From Paulownia fortunei (lineage: Eukaryota > Streptophyta > Magnoliopsida > Lamiales > Paulowniaceae), in the NCBI GenBank assembly GCA_019321725.1, contig CM033116.1, forward strand, positions 15,877,420 to 15,941,419: DNA of 64,000 bases. Reading direction: 5' to 3'. Positions 38,601 to 47,204 of this stretch are shown here, one piece after another. A program made the translations under genes and the position numbers. The first letter of the stretch is position 1. Every line of letters starts with the position of its first letter. The notes under the pieces were generated by a model. That model worked only from the letters and a program-made list of their open reading frames with translations, made no database searches and had not been told where the DNA came from.

Positions 38601-39613
38601 TAGCTAGTTTTGGAACAGGTATATGTTCCAGAACACAAAATGGAATAAAAAACTGTTACCCAGATTTTTTCCTACCAGTGTGATATCCTGATTCTGCTAT
38701 TGCATAAAACACCTGCTACTGTCTACTTGTTTTCTGCATCTCATCAACAGTATATCAAGAACAACTACACTTGGTGTATGATGAGTTATTGTAAGTAATC
38801 ATGGTTCGGGGAGGATGAGGTGTTCTAATTCACTTAAATGAAAGAGATGTTCATCTCCATTGGTAAACTGCATGTTATTTTGATCCGGCTGAATGACAAG
38901 ATGATCTGGGATCTAGCTAGCATTCTTCTTGTTGCTACTGTGTTTGTCTTACATATAGGAAATAAGTCCTAGCTTCTGGTCTAAAGATTGTTCAAGTGCT
39001 CTATAATTAACCTATATCATACTTTCACAGCTGTGCAAAACTTTTTACGCAATTAATAAACCATCCATTTCCAATCATGTAAGCTACATTGTCTCACCAA
39101 AGTCCAAGTGCTGGAATTGGTTAGGCTGTATCTGTTTTAAATAAAACTCTGAATTCCAAAGAAAAGAAAATTGCACGCGTACTTATCTTAGTCATTGCGA
39201 AAAATACCTGGACATTGCCAAATACCTGGACATTGCCACTCTTGATTGAGGAATGAATATCAGCAGTAGGTATGAGTAAATATGCATTGTTTGCTTGTAA
39301 ATCTATTATCATTTGAACTTAACACTGCTTGACAATTTTCATTCAGAGCATCCCTGGGTGGTGGATATGGTTCTACTATATCTGTCCAATTGCATGGACT
39401 TTGCGCGGCATAATTACCTCCCAGCTAGGTGACGTAGAGACAAGAATCGTCGGACCTGGATTTCAGGGTACTGTGAAGGAGTTTATCAATGTCCGTTTTG
39501 GTTATGAGTCAGGAATGCTTGGTGTTACAGTTGCTGTGCTTGTTGGATTTAGCATTCTCTTCTTCGGTGTTTTCGCTATCTCTGTCAAAGTTCTCAACTT
39601 CCAGAGAAGATGA
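17605..39613 (+). CDS. ABCG31: ABCG31-like full-size PDR ABC transporter, 24 exons
   Basis: Exons by splice sites and phase: 17605-17939, 18662-18782, 18919-19007, 20077-20161, 20833-20995, 22219-22295, 22383-22527, 23552-23853, 23926-24207, 25512-25828, 25906-26066, 26137-26240, 26353-26512, 28057-28119, 28208-28338, 28418-28750, 28847-29137, 29215-29298, 29680-29813, 29984-30211, 36630-36801, 37196-37283, 38195-38361, 39347-39613. They sum to 4299 nt, 1432 residues, with no internal stop. Layout is NBD1-TMD1-NBD2-TMD2, as in plant pleiotropic drug resistance transporters at the plasma membrane. The N-terminus ([15 protein letters not shown]) and overall similarity fit Arabidopsis ABCG31/PDR3, linked to abscisic acid export in seeds and to pollen-coat lipids; transfer of substrate is inference. 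Large introns: 1, 3, 4, 5, 7, 9, 13, 20, 22 and 23; only 20 has recognisable transposons. Intron 5 appears GC-AG, and intron 7 starts in a CT repeat. Low-scoring alternatives: another PDR paralogue, or mis-set small exons. Confidence 0.9.
18919..23853 (+). other. ABCG31: Nucleotide-binding domain 1 of the transporter (exons 3-8)
   Basis: Walker [10 protein letters not shown] falls at about residues 188-196 (exon 4). The Q-loop region [20 protein letters not shown] is in exon 5. The signature VSGGQRKRV is at about residues 328-336 (exon 7), and Walker [14 protein letters not shown] is in exon 8. The H-loop position reads LLQPAPET, with Gln in place of His, as is normal for the first domain of plant PDR proteins. 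The domain is split over six exons and large introns, but every key motif is intact. Confidence 0.9.
22529..22550 (+). repeat. CT microsatellite at an intron donor site
   Basis: About ten CT units start directly after the G of the intron 7 donor, so the donor reads CAG|GTCTCTCT. The repeat replaces the usual +3 to +6 donor bases. Confidence 0.85.
23926..26512 (+). other. ABCG31: Transmembrane domain 1 of the transporter (exons 9-13)
   Basis: Exon 9 encodes the linker ending in [15 protein letters not shown]. Exons 10-13 encode the ABC2-type membrane segments. Readable helices include the [16 protein letters not shown] region, the [20 protein letters not shown] region, [14 protein letters not shown], and the [20 protein letters not shown] region. 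The conserved PVFYKQRDN and [15 protein letters not shown] signatures of PDR proteins are present. Confidence 0.85.
28057..29298 (+). other. ABCG31: Linker and nucleotide-binding domain 2 (exons 14-18)
   Basis: Exons 14-15 encode the short hydrophilic linker ([17 protein letters not shown]) and the [20 protein letters not shown] block. Exon 16 holds Walker [10 protein letters not shown] at about residues 877-885. Exon 17 holds the degenerate signature LSTEQRKRL (about 984-992), Walker [11 protein letters not shown], and the H-loop TIHQPS. The degenerate second signature is a family trait and not damage. Confidence 0.9.
29830..29909 (+). repeat. 40-bp tandem duplication in intron 19
   Basis: Two copies of a 40-bp unit beginning CTGTTTATGTCTCTAGAACA (29830-29869 and 29870-29909) differ at one base. 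They lie between exons 19 and 20. Confidence 0.9.
31230..33293 (-). pseudogene. Copia integrase and partial reverse transcriptase
   Basis: The GAG-pre-integrase zinc region reads [16 protein letters not shown] in 32988-33293. The integrase core (32303-32725) has [20 protein letters not shown] and [13 protein letters not shown], with VLE for the usual VAE. The C-terminal part (31868-32215) keeps [20 protein letters not shown]. Reverse transcriptase begins at about 31793 with [16 protein letters not shown] and contains [20 protein letters not shown] and [12 protein letters not shown]. Beyond 31530 it continues with stops through [12 protein letters not shown] and a YVYDLL remnant of the YVDD box, then ends near 31220. 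Confidence 0.85.
33604..34570 (-). pseudogene. Copia gag remnant with zinc knuckle
   Basis: Minus-strand fragments of a copia gag occur with several frameshifts. An [13 protein letters not shown] segment lies near 34440-34480 and a basic [17 protein letters not shown] stretch near 33755-33805. [18 protein letters not shown] zinc knuckle is readable near 33610-33655 in a shifted frame. Stops in all frames exclude a functional product. Confidence 0.75.
34637..34649 (-). other. tRNA-Met primer binding site
   Basis: The minus strand reads TGGTACCAGAGCC, one base from the common plant TGGTATCAGAGCC site complementary to initiator tRNA-Met. Its place beside the LTR fixes the element's orientation. 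Confidence 0.85.
34653..34979 (-). repeat. 5' LTR of the intronic copia element
   Basis: On the minus strand this 327-bp segment starts TGTTGAAAATATT and ends TTTAACA. It is separated by three bases from the primer binding site. With the 3' end missing no partner LTR or target duplication can be checked. Confidence 0.8.
35220..36120 (-). pseudogene. Ty3/gypsy integrase fragment in intron 20
   Basis: The minus strand holds a decayed gypsy integrase. Visible pieces are FIVSDR near 35840, a core to about 35700 with stops, then an open stretch (35343-35651) with [20 protein letters not shown] and [14 protein letters not shown] text in a neighbouring frame. This matches the integrase C-terminal half of the chromovirus type. 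No reverse transcriptase or LTR is attached, so it is an orphan fragment. It lies next to the copia LTR; which element inserted first cannot be decided. Confidence 0.75.
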
Positions 39614-40320
39614 ATGAAGGGTGGCTTCTGGGAGTGAAGCATCAGCCTCATCAAGACAGGGAAACCTACTGCCTATACAAATATTACTCACATGATTTGA
39701 GTCTAAATTGTCCAATATTGATTGGGGTGCTCCACAAAAAACACTTGATTTCTTGCTCTATTCATGAACGTGGAATTCTCACCTACATTTCAATTCAATG
39801 GATGGTGCAATTAATTCACTTCATTAATGTAATTATTTGGCTCAGAATGACATCCAAATTGAGAATCTGATTGTTAGGAGGACTCGGACTGACATCCAAA
39901 TTGAGAATATGAGGGTGTGATTGCTTGTGGAAAATTTTTACCAAAAATTCGCTGGCAATTTTTTTTTTGTTTTTTCAGTAGAAGTGTGATTGGCTGCCAA
40001 AATTTCCTAAAATACAATTCAATTTACTATTTACCCTTTCTTTCTATGAACATTTTGACCGGCCAAAATTGGAAAATAATCTCTCTCATATATTTTATTC
40101 AGCAAAAATTGCTTTTCCATCCATTTATACAGTAGACGACAAGACACAACATCCTCTTTTCTTCTCTCCACCGGAGGACAAACGGCCGATTCCGGCAAGA
40201 AACCCAAATGAAGCTCCAACTCAATCACATCCTCTTCCATAAATCGAATTAAGGTATTGAATGAGATCTGATTTGCCCATATTTGAAGGTGATTAGGAAG
40301 GCTGGCTTTGACGGTGGTAC
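39614..40320. other. 3' flank of the transporter, no gene seen
   Basis: The DNA after the stop codon is AT-rich and should include the 3' untranslated region. I see no clear AATAAA signal. Short ORFs on either strand lack family resemblance. Confidence 0.5.
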
Positions 40321-40329
40321 GCAGCAGTG

Positions 40330-40862
40330 GCCGTGGTGAGGGAAAGGGAGCATGGTGGTGCTTTGGTGAGGTGAAAAAAAAAAAAAAACAAGAGAAGAGG
40401 AGAGTTGCCGATGGGGGAAGGAGAAGACAGACGAACAAGAGGTTGGGCGGCAGGGATGGTAGAGGAAGAAGAATAAGGGGGGCAGCGGCGGGGATGGTGG
40501 AGGAGGAAGAACAAGTGGAAGAAGAAGATGGGCTACGGCAGATCGGGGATGGTGGAGGAGGAGGAATAAGGGTCGGCGGTGGATCGAGGAGGCTGGGCAG
40601 CGGGGATGGTGGAGGAGGAGGAAGAAGGGGGGCGAGAATGGTGGAGGAAGAAAAGAAGAAGAAGTAGAAGAATAAGAAGAAGAAGTAGAAGAAGAAGAAG
40701 AAGAAGAAGAAGAGGAGGTTGGGCGGCAAGGATGGTGGAGGAAGAAGGAGGAGGAGGAGGGAGCGGAAGGGTGGCGATGGGGTGGTGGGGGTTTGTTGGG
40801 GAAGAAAGAATCAGAAGACGAAGAAAAAATTAGAAGAAAGATCAGAATAAAGAAAGAAAAAT
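40330..40862 (+). repeat. Long purine-rich GGA/GAA tract
   Basis: The plus strand is almost entirely A and G for about 500 bp, with runs of GGTGGAGGAGGAAG and an (AAG)n array near 40645-40710. The apparent ORFs on both strands (Pro/Phe/Ser-rich or Arg/Gly/Glu-rich) come from this composition and are not genes. Confidence 0.85.
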
Positions 40863-41019
40863 GACAAAAAAAATATTAAAAAGGATATTATTTGATTTTT
40901 TTTAAAAGTGAAACAAAAATTTCTAATTAAGTTTAAATAAATTAAAAGAATATATAAAGATGTTATGTAATTTTTTATATAAATTAAACATATTTATAAA
41001 TATTATTTGTAACTTATTC

Positions 41020-41050
<31 letters not shown>

Positions 41051-42238
41051 TATTTGTGCATGTATGAAGTTCAGATCAATTAATATATGTCAATGTATAT
41101 ATAATATATATACATAGAGGTATGTAATATTTATATGTGGCCCCTCATACATAGTTCTGAAGCAGTAACTTAAATTGGTACGTAAATGCATTGTTATTAA
41201 ATTAATGACAAAGAAAAATAATACCATATACAATTTTTTCCATGAAAACAAATTACCTATTTTCTATAAAAGAATTCTTATAAAAAGTTCTACTCCAAAC
41301 AATATCACGTAATTTTTTCTTAAAAAAAATTCTTACATTCAAATAATATTTCATAATTTTTTATAAAAAAATTCTCACATTCAATTATCATTTCACAAGA
41401 AAAAAAAAAAAAACCACTACACTTTTATCCTATATCCAATCATACCCTTAAAATTTATTATTATTTTTTTTTTCAAAATAACATTTTATCACTATTTTCT
41501 CTAAATAAACAATCACCCTGATTGTCTGCATCAAATATGTGAGTGGTTGGTTTCTTAAATTTGAGGAAAGAATTAAATTCTCAAAACTATGAATTTTGTA
41601 CCATACAAAATATGGGAATCTATATCCCAATTTACATATGGTATTTTCATTACTTTCCATAGAACTCTAAAAATATAAATCTACAATAAATTTAAACTGA
41701 AGGTAATTGCTATTATCCCAATTTACATATGGTATTTTCATTACTTTCCATAGAACTCTAAAAATATAAATCTACAATAAATTTAAACTGAAGGTAATTG
41801 CTATTATTAACTAATTAATGTTACTTAATTGTTATTACGAATAATATATAATGGTACTATTTCTTTTACTTAGTTAAGAATAATTAATAACATATGGACA
41901 ACTGGTTATAATTTAATTATATAATTAATTTCAGCAATGGTGTTTGTATGCATCTTAATGTTACAACATTACTATAAATTGCGATAATTTACAATAATTA
42001 ATAAAAGAATTTCATTGTCTGTTACTGTATTTGTTATCAACAATTGCAATAATAATACAAGTCACTATGTAATAATTAAGTAGTTATAGTAATATACATA
42101 TATTATAATTAACGCAACTATTATTGTAAATAGTTTAATGTTAATTGTAACTGATTTATTTTATTGAATTGATGAAAAATCATGTCAAAATAGCAGAAAT
42201 ATTTTAATCTTAGTTGTAATATTTTTAGCCTTTGATAC
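40863..42238. other. AT-rich DNA without genes, with an AT microsatellite
   Basis: The stretch is very AT-rich. It has an (AT)n/(TA)n microsatellite at about 41021-41055 and the 91-bp tandem duplication at 41623-41804. No coding sequence or RNA gene is seen. Confidence 0.6.
41623..41804 (+). repeat. 91-bp tandem duplication
   Basis: Copies at 41623-41713 and 41714-41804 start TATCCCAATTTACATATGG and appear identical by eye. It is either a very recent duplication or an assembly artefact. Confidence 0.9.
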
Positions 42239-42247
42239 CAAATACTA

Positions 42248-42396
42248 GTCTAATTTAATAAAAAATAATAAATTTAAAAAATAATTAATTTTTTATCGTA
42301 TTTTGCGCGATTGTTAAATAAATGTGTGAAAGTGCATGTAGGGGTCACGCTTTAATTTGAAAGCGCAACCCCTACACGCATTTTTATTTTTAAATT
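42248..42396 (+). repeat. Left terminal inverted repeat of the Mutator-like element
   Basis: It matches the reverse complement of 46462-46609, starting with AATTTAATAAAAAATAATAA four bases inside the end. It includes a hairpin: 42337-42353 (TGTAGGGGTCACGCTTT) pairs with 42359-42376. A second palindrome lies just inside at 42400-42431. Confidence 0.85.
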
Positions 42397-42431
42397 AGCA
42401 GGAAACGCAGGTCAAGCTTGCGCTTCCTGCA

Positions 42432-42788
42432 ATGAATAAATTCTCTTTCGGTCAGTGGCTTCAATGCCTGACCTTCTTTCTTTCTCTCCCCTCTCTCCCC
42501 ATTTTTTTCCCCACTTTCCTACCGCACTTCCCCCATTCCTCTCCCCACCCCACCCCCTCGGCACTTCCCACACACTTCCCCCTTCCTCGCTTCCCCCGTT
42601 TCTCTCTCTCTCACTCTCTCTCTGTGCCTCTCCGTGCCTCTCTCTCTCTCTTTCTCTCCACCTCTCTCTTCACCCTTTTCTCCTCCATTCCATTTCCCTT
42701 TGCCTCTCTCATTTTCTTTGGATTCTCCCATCTCTTACTTTTTGACGTTCATTTTCTCTTCTTTTTATCGATAAGTAATGTTGTTTAA
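42432..42788 (+). other. Pyrimidine-rich leader inside the Mutator-like element
   Basis: About 300 bp of C/T-rich sequence with CTCTCT microsatellite runs. Open frames on both strands are a by-product of composition. It lies between the left terminal repeat and the MuDR-like coding region, a plausible leader position. Confidence 0.5.
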
Positions 42789-43309
42789 TTAAAAAAATTG
42801 ACTAATTAATATTTATGTATTTTTGTTCAGGTTAGTATGCAAAAGATTAAAATACGATGCGGATTATATTTTGAATGTGAGTTACAGGTATCATACTTTA
42901 AATATTTTAATTACAATATATATATTTTATTGTAATAATTGTGAAGTAAATGTATTATTATATTTAAAAATAAATTTTGTTGCATTGAAATGTTAGTAAT
43001 ATTATTTTTATAATGACATATGCAATTAAATATTTAATAGCATATTTTATATGTGGAAAAACTAATTTTTGTATTTTTTTTTGTATATTATATTTTATAT
43101 TTGTTATTTGACTTGAAAATGTGAGTTAAAAATTGTTGAACTATTTAGGGAATTTTTCTCATAACTATCATAATCTTAATTAAATATTATGTTTTTGAAA
43201 TTATTATTTAAAATTAAAATATTAATACTTATTTTGATATAGTTATCTCAAATAGAAACAGTATCGATATTCTGGTATACTTTGGTGGTCAAATTATATA
43301 AGATGCTAA

Positions 43310-44345
43310 TTTAGTGACATATAATCACCCTACAATTAGAGCTAGAAGAATGTCTCGTAGGACAAGATTTTCTGAATTACTATTGAAAGTGTATCAGATT
43401 ATGGGCGTTGACGATAAAAAGTTCTTATTGAAATTATTTGGTAAGTATTATTGAGCTAATATGTCACAACTAATATCAATAACTGATGACGAATGATTGA
43501 GATTTTTCTTAGATCCGGGAAGAGAAAATTAATTTGTAGAATTTTATGTTAAGGCAGAACAAAATGTTCATAATACTATGCTTGAGATACCAACAAACAA
43601 TGAGTATTATCAGTATGCATAGTTTTTAAAAGATGATAGTATGTTTGAAATGACTACAGTGACGCAATGCATGACAAGTGTTGGTATCAATGACTTTAAT
43701 ACAGGTGCTTCAAGCTCTGGTCAAGAGCATTTTGAAGGTACAAATACAAAATCGTATAATGCATACACTGATGAATTGTCCGAGCCACTTGTCGATAATT
43801 TTGGTGCTAAAGAACATATTGATTCTGAACCCGATGAAATTGCTGATGAAGATGATAATGATGATGATGGTGATGGGGTCGAAACTGATGATTTGGAAGA
43901 GATGTATGGGCAACATAATGAGGGCAACTCGTCCCAACATCAACTGCCAATTTATACCTCAATGCCCTCAACAACAAATGAATATGGCTCTAATCGGACC
44001 GCCCTATTCTTCACCACATGTTATCCAGAAATAGTTGTGGATTTTATTGATATTCCAAATAGAGGAAATTTTTACGACTCTAGTATTGGAGAGTTTGAAA
44101 AGGGTATGGTATTCAAAGACAAAAAATAATCTACAAGCTTTAGTTAAAGATTATTTTGTACGAGTTGTCAGACGTAAGTATCAGGTCGTTGAGAGTATAC
44201 TAAAATTATGGAAAGTGGAATGCAACTATAGTACATCGACCACGTAGTATAATTGGGGGCTTCAAGCATCATTGAAAGTAAAGCTCAATTTATAGAAAAT
44301 CACCAAGTAGGGAGGCCCTCATACCTACCTTATGAATTCAACTAT
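43310..44345 (+). pseudogene. MuDR-type transposase N-terminal region, decayed
   Basis: From about 43310 a PB1-like N-terminal module reads VTYNHPTIRARRMSRRTRF and then SELLLKVYQIMGVDDKKFLL, as in plant MULE transposases, with stops near 43455 and 43487. The open stretch 43641-44129 is acidic in its middle (DEDDNDDDGDGVETDDLEEM) and ends in GMVFKDKK. The frame shifts there, and LQALVKDYFVRVVRRKYQVVES follows at about 44130-44195, the MuDR DNA-binding type domain. KLWKVECNYSTSTT and a GGPHTYL segment end the homology near 44345. The catalytic DDE region that should follow is missing. Confidence 0.75.
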
Positions 44346-44479
44346 ATTTGATAAAGATAATAATGTTATTAGTGGTGCGATGGTACTTCTTTAGGTAAAC
44401 TTTATATAAATGTTATTACTTTCTTATGTCATATCAGTATGTTTGCCACTTTCATTTGATTAATATATATTTTTGTAGA

Positions 44480-46153
44480 TATGGGCATGGTCTTGCATTA
44501 CCACATTGGTGCCAAGACGATTACGTTCGCGAGTAAATATGGGCCCACTCATTTACACTAATGATCATGAGCTTCCACTTCCTCCGTATGGTGTAAGGTA
44601 TGGCCCCATTTATTAATGCTAGTGATAATGAGCTTTTACTTCCACTATTATTTTGTGATTATTATTTAATGATTATTTTTATATACATATAGTGGATGCA
44701 GTATTACAGCTTCACGTATACGGTGAGTCATTCTGTTAGGATTATTAGGGATATACTAGACATGATGACTGATAGAGAGGTGAGTAAAATTTAAGGCACT
44801 TGTTCAAATTTGATTTGATTTTTCTTTTCATATATGTACAAATAATTTAAATTTATGTATTTTATAATTGTAGTTTATATGGGAGCCATATGATATGAGT
44901 TTATCGGATATTATGGTGTTGGGTCCAAGGTGTAATATGCTACTGTGAAGATCTCATTGTCCATTGATCAACTACGCCATCTTGGAGTTCCATCATCCAG
45001 AGTGAATCATGCGCCAATTTGGCATGCGACAATACATTCCACTAGATATACCAGCATATGAGCAGACTTTACATGATGTAGACTATATGGGACACAGTGG
45101 AGAGGATTGGGTTCGATATCAGTATGTGTCACAGTGGGCAAATAGACATCAGTTTATTATCGTCAACCCTTCAATTACTGGGTCCGATAGTACTGAACCT
45201 CGCTATATGAATTGGTACGATCGCATTACACGTCGTCTGATATCACCATCCCATTTGCCTATGGAGAAGGGGTACCAGCCTTCACACTTATCAGATTTGA
45301 AAGTTATAGTAAAATATTCATTAATAATTTTTTTTTATAATGTATATGCATCATATTTATGATATTCTTTAATATTATTCTTTTTTTACACGTATTTTAG
45401 AGTATGGCGATAAAGAGGATTAGACTCAGTGCTGATGGTGCGAACGAGCAAGATATAGCTTCACTTATACAGTTGAGGAGTAAAACTATACACGTCATTG
45501 ATGATCTTAAATGCCTACTTTGTTGACAACAAGATGCTGTAAATATACCAATGCCACCACCACAAGACACAGCTAGGAGGATGAGGAGGCGTACTAGAGC
45601 AGTAGATGATGTAGGTCACTCTACCTCGACACGGGGTGCATTTACTAGTCATGTTTTTACATCTTACGACATTCCTCGTCCACTTATATCTAGTGTAGCA
45701 GATGAGGTGGATCCATCTACCTTGACATATCGTGTATTACACGATTTGGATAGCACCATTAATTATTATGTGCCTCAACAAATACAACCGGATGATCCAT
45801 TCACTCCGTATTGGGGTATGCCACCATCTACGATATCATTCTCTACATTATTCAATTCAGATTTAGGCATAGCGCAGACACTATTTGTTCAGCAGCATCT
45901 AGGACACTATTCTGGACGTAAAGATTTTATTGTCTCACTTGTTGCATTTCCACATCTAGACAACAATTATTATGATCATGGAGAGTCGAACTCCACAACT
46001 TCATCAGGTCGGTCGAGTTTCAATTTAAACTATAGTACATATGTGGATGATCCGACTCCAAATCAATTACATGATACTGCTGCTGTTCATGGTGAACGTC
46101 GAGGTAGACGACAATATCACCAATGTACTTGTAGTACTGGTGGTCATTTTTAG
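44480..46153 (+). pseudogene. Plant mobile domain (aminotransferase-like) protein remnant
   Basis: After an acceptor-like TTTTTGTAG the frame reads IWAWSCITTLVPRRLRSRV and then DHELPLPPYGVR (to about 44598). A short intron-like gap is followed by SFTYTVSHSVRIIRDILDMM (44710-44769). Another gap leads to FIWEPYDMSLSDIMVLGPRC (from about 44876). The conserved HCPL..YAILEFHHPE..MRQFGMRQYIP block ends near 45045. TGA codons at about 44949 and 45007 interrupt it. The open frame 45009-45362 continues the domain (WVRYQYVSQWANRHQFIIV), and 45551-46153 encodes a variable C-terminal region. PMD proteins occur both as host genes (MAIN/MAIL family) and inside transposons; terminal repeats here show the transposon form. 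Confidence 0.75.
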
Positions 46154-46461
46154 TATTTTTTTATTCTTGTATTTTTCAAAATTTTTAAAATATATATATT
46201 CAATATTGTTATTCAAAAAAATTAATTGTGTAATTATGAATCAAAAATAGTATTGTTATTATTTTTTATTAAAATATTTAAATACATATTATAGTTTAAA
46301 TAAAAAAAAATTAAACAATATAACTTTATGTTATTTATTATTATAGTATAAAAAATATTTATCTGAATATGTGTATATATATAATTATATTTATATATAT
46401 TTATATAATTATATATTGTAGGACTAAAAGCGCAGCATATTTTTTTTTTCAAAAATAAAAT

Positions 46462-46609
46462 ATTAAAAATGCTTTTGAGGGTTGCGCTTTCAACAAAAGG
46501 TTGAAAGCTTAATCCCCATACGCGCTTTTGTGCATTTGTTTAACAATAGCATAAAACACAGTAAAAGATTAATTAATTTTTAAATTTATTATTTTTTATT
46601 AAATTAATT
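46462..46609 (-). repeat. Right terminal inverted repeat of the Mutator-like element
   Basis: Reverse complement of the left terminal repeat with scattered substitutions and small indels. It contains the matching hairpin-forming GGTTGCGCTTTCAAC / GTTGAAAGCTTAATCCCC segment near 46480-46520. Confidence 0.85.
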
Positions 46610-46618
46610 CAAATACTA

Positions 46619-47204
46619 CTATAAAAGAAAAGAAAAAATACCTAAAACAGATTCATTTCTTTTAGCAAAGTAAGGTAGACAAGAATATGCTGGTCAGCTG
46701 AATCGTGGATCTGAAGTGTATCGCTCATCAATCATTGTCTAATGAAAGTCCTACTTGACTTGTGAGCATTCAAATTAAAACTTCCTTCTTAATTTTTTTT
46801 TTTAAAAAAAGCCCCTTTTTTTTAAGTGAATAACGTTTGTTCTGTAAATAGTCTTTATACTGTCATTCATATTCTCCTGACATAATAAGAAAACACTTGG
46901 TACATCTAACTATTTCATCATAGTTGACTACCAAAACAAAGATGAGTAAAAAGGGGGTGCACTATCTCAGAGCACGAGGCTTTGGTCTACATAAATTGAG
47001 ACAAGAAAAAAGCATTCAAAAGTCATAATCAAAAGTATTAAATCCCATCAATATATAATTTATACACTGAGGAAATATTTCGGGGTGCCAAATCAACTTA
47101 GTGGTGCACCTCATCACAAGCACTAATTCCACTCCCAAAAGAGCCCTCATGTTCATGTTTTCAAAACTAGAACATGACTGTTTAATCCTAATTCCTAGTT
47201 TCGT
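46619..47204. other. Intergenic DNA, no gene seen
   Basis: AT-rich sequence between the Mutator-like element and the end of the reductase gene. Its right part should include the 3' untranslated region of the minus-strand reductase. No repeat or RNA gene is recognised. Confidence 0.5.

Larger units (their letters stand above)
29680..39613 (+). other. ABCG31: Transmembrane domain 2 of the transporter (exons 19-24)
   Basis: Exon 19 has the PDR block [17 protein letters not shown]. Exons 20-24 encode the second membrane domain, with [21 protein letters not shown] in exon 21, [20 protein letters not shown] in exon 22, [15 protein letters not shown] in exon 23, and the last helix before the C-terminus VLNFQRR. 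Exons 20 and 21 are separated by the transposon-filled 6.4-kb intron but join in frame (AG|G). Confidence 0.88.
42239..46618 (+). mobile_element. Mutator-like element carrying a plant mobile domain, with 9-bp target duplication
   Basis: The element body is 42248-46609 (4362 bp). It is flanked by identical 9-bp repeats CAAATACTA at 42239-42247 and 46610-46618; nine bases is the Mutator superfamily target duplication length. The ends form long imperfect terminal inverted repeats of about 145 bp. Inside, on the plus strand, are a pyrimidine-rich leader, a MuDR-type N-terminal region (about 43310-44330) and a plant mobile domain region (about 44480-46153). No MULE transposase catalytic core (DDE) is recognisable between them, so the element cannot move by itself. 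Stops in both regions mark it as decayed. Confidence 0.88.

Noticed and set aside
40031..40729. 232-codon minus-strand ORF rich in Phe, Pro and Ser, and its plus-strand Arg/Gly/Glu counterparts
   Set aside because: It arises from the purine-rich tract; composition alone keeps frames open on both strands and there is no domain.
42432..42788. 118-codon Pro/Ser/Leu-rich ORF in the Mutator-like element
   Set aside because: It lies in a CT-rich low-complexity leader, with equally open overlapping frames and no family signal.
43710..43943. Minus-strand Ile/Ser-rich ORFs opposite the acidic MuDR region
   Set aside because: Antisense shadows of the GAT/GAA-rich acidic coding stretch.
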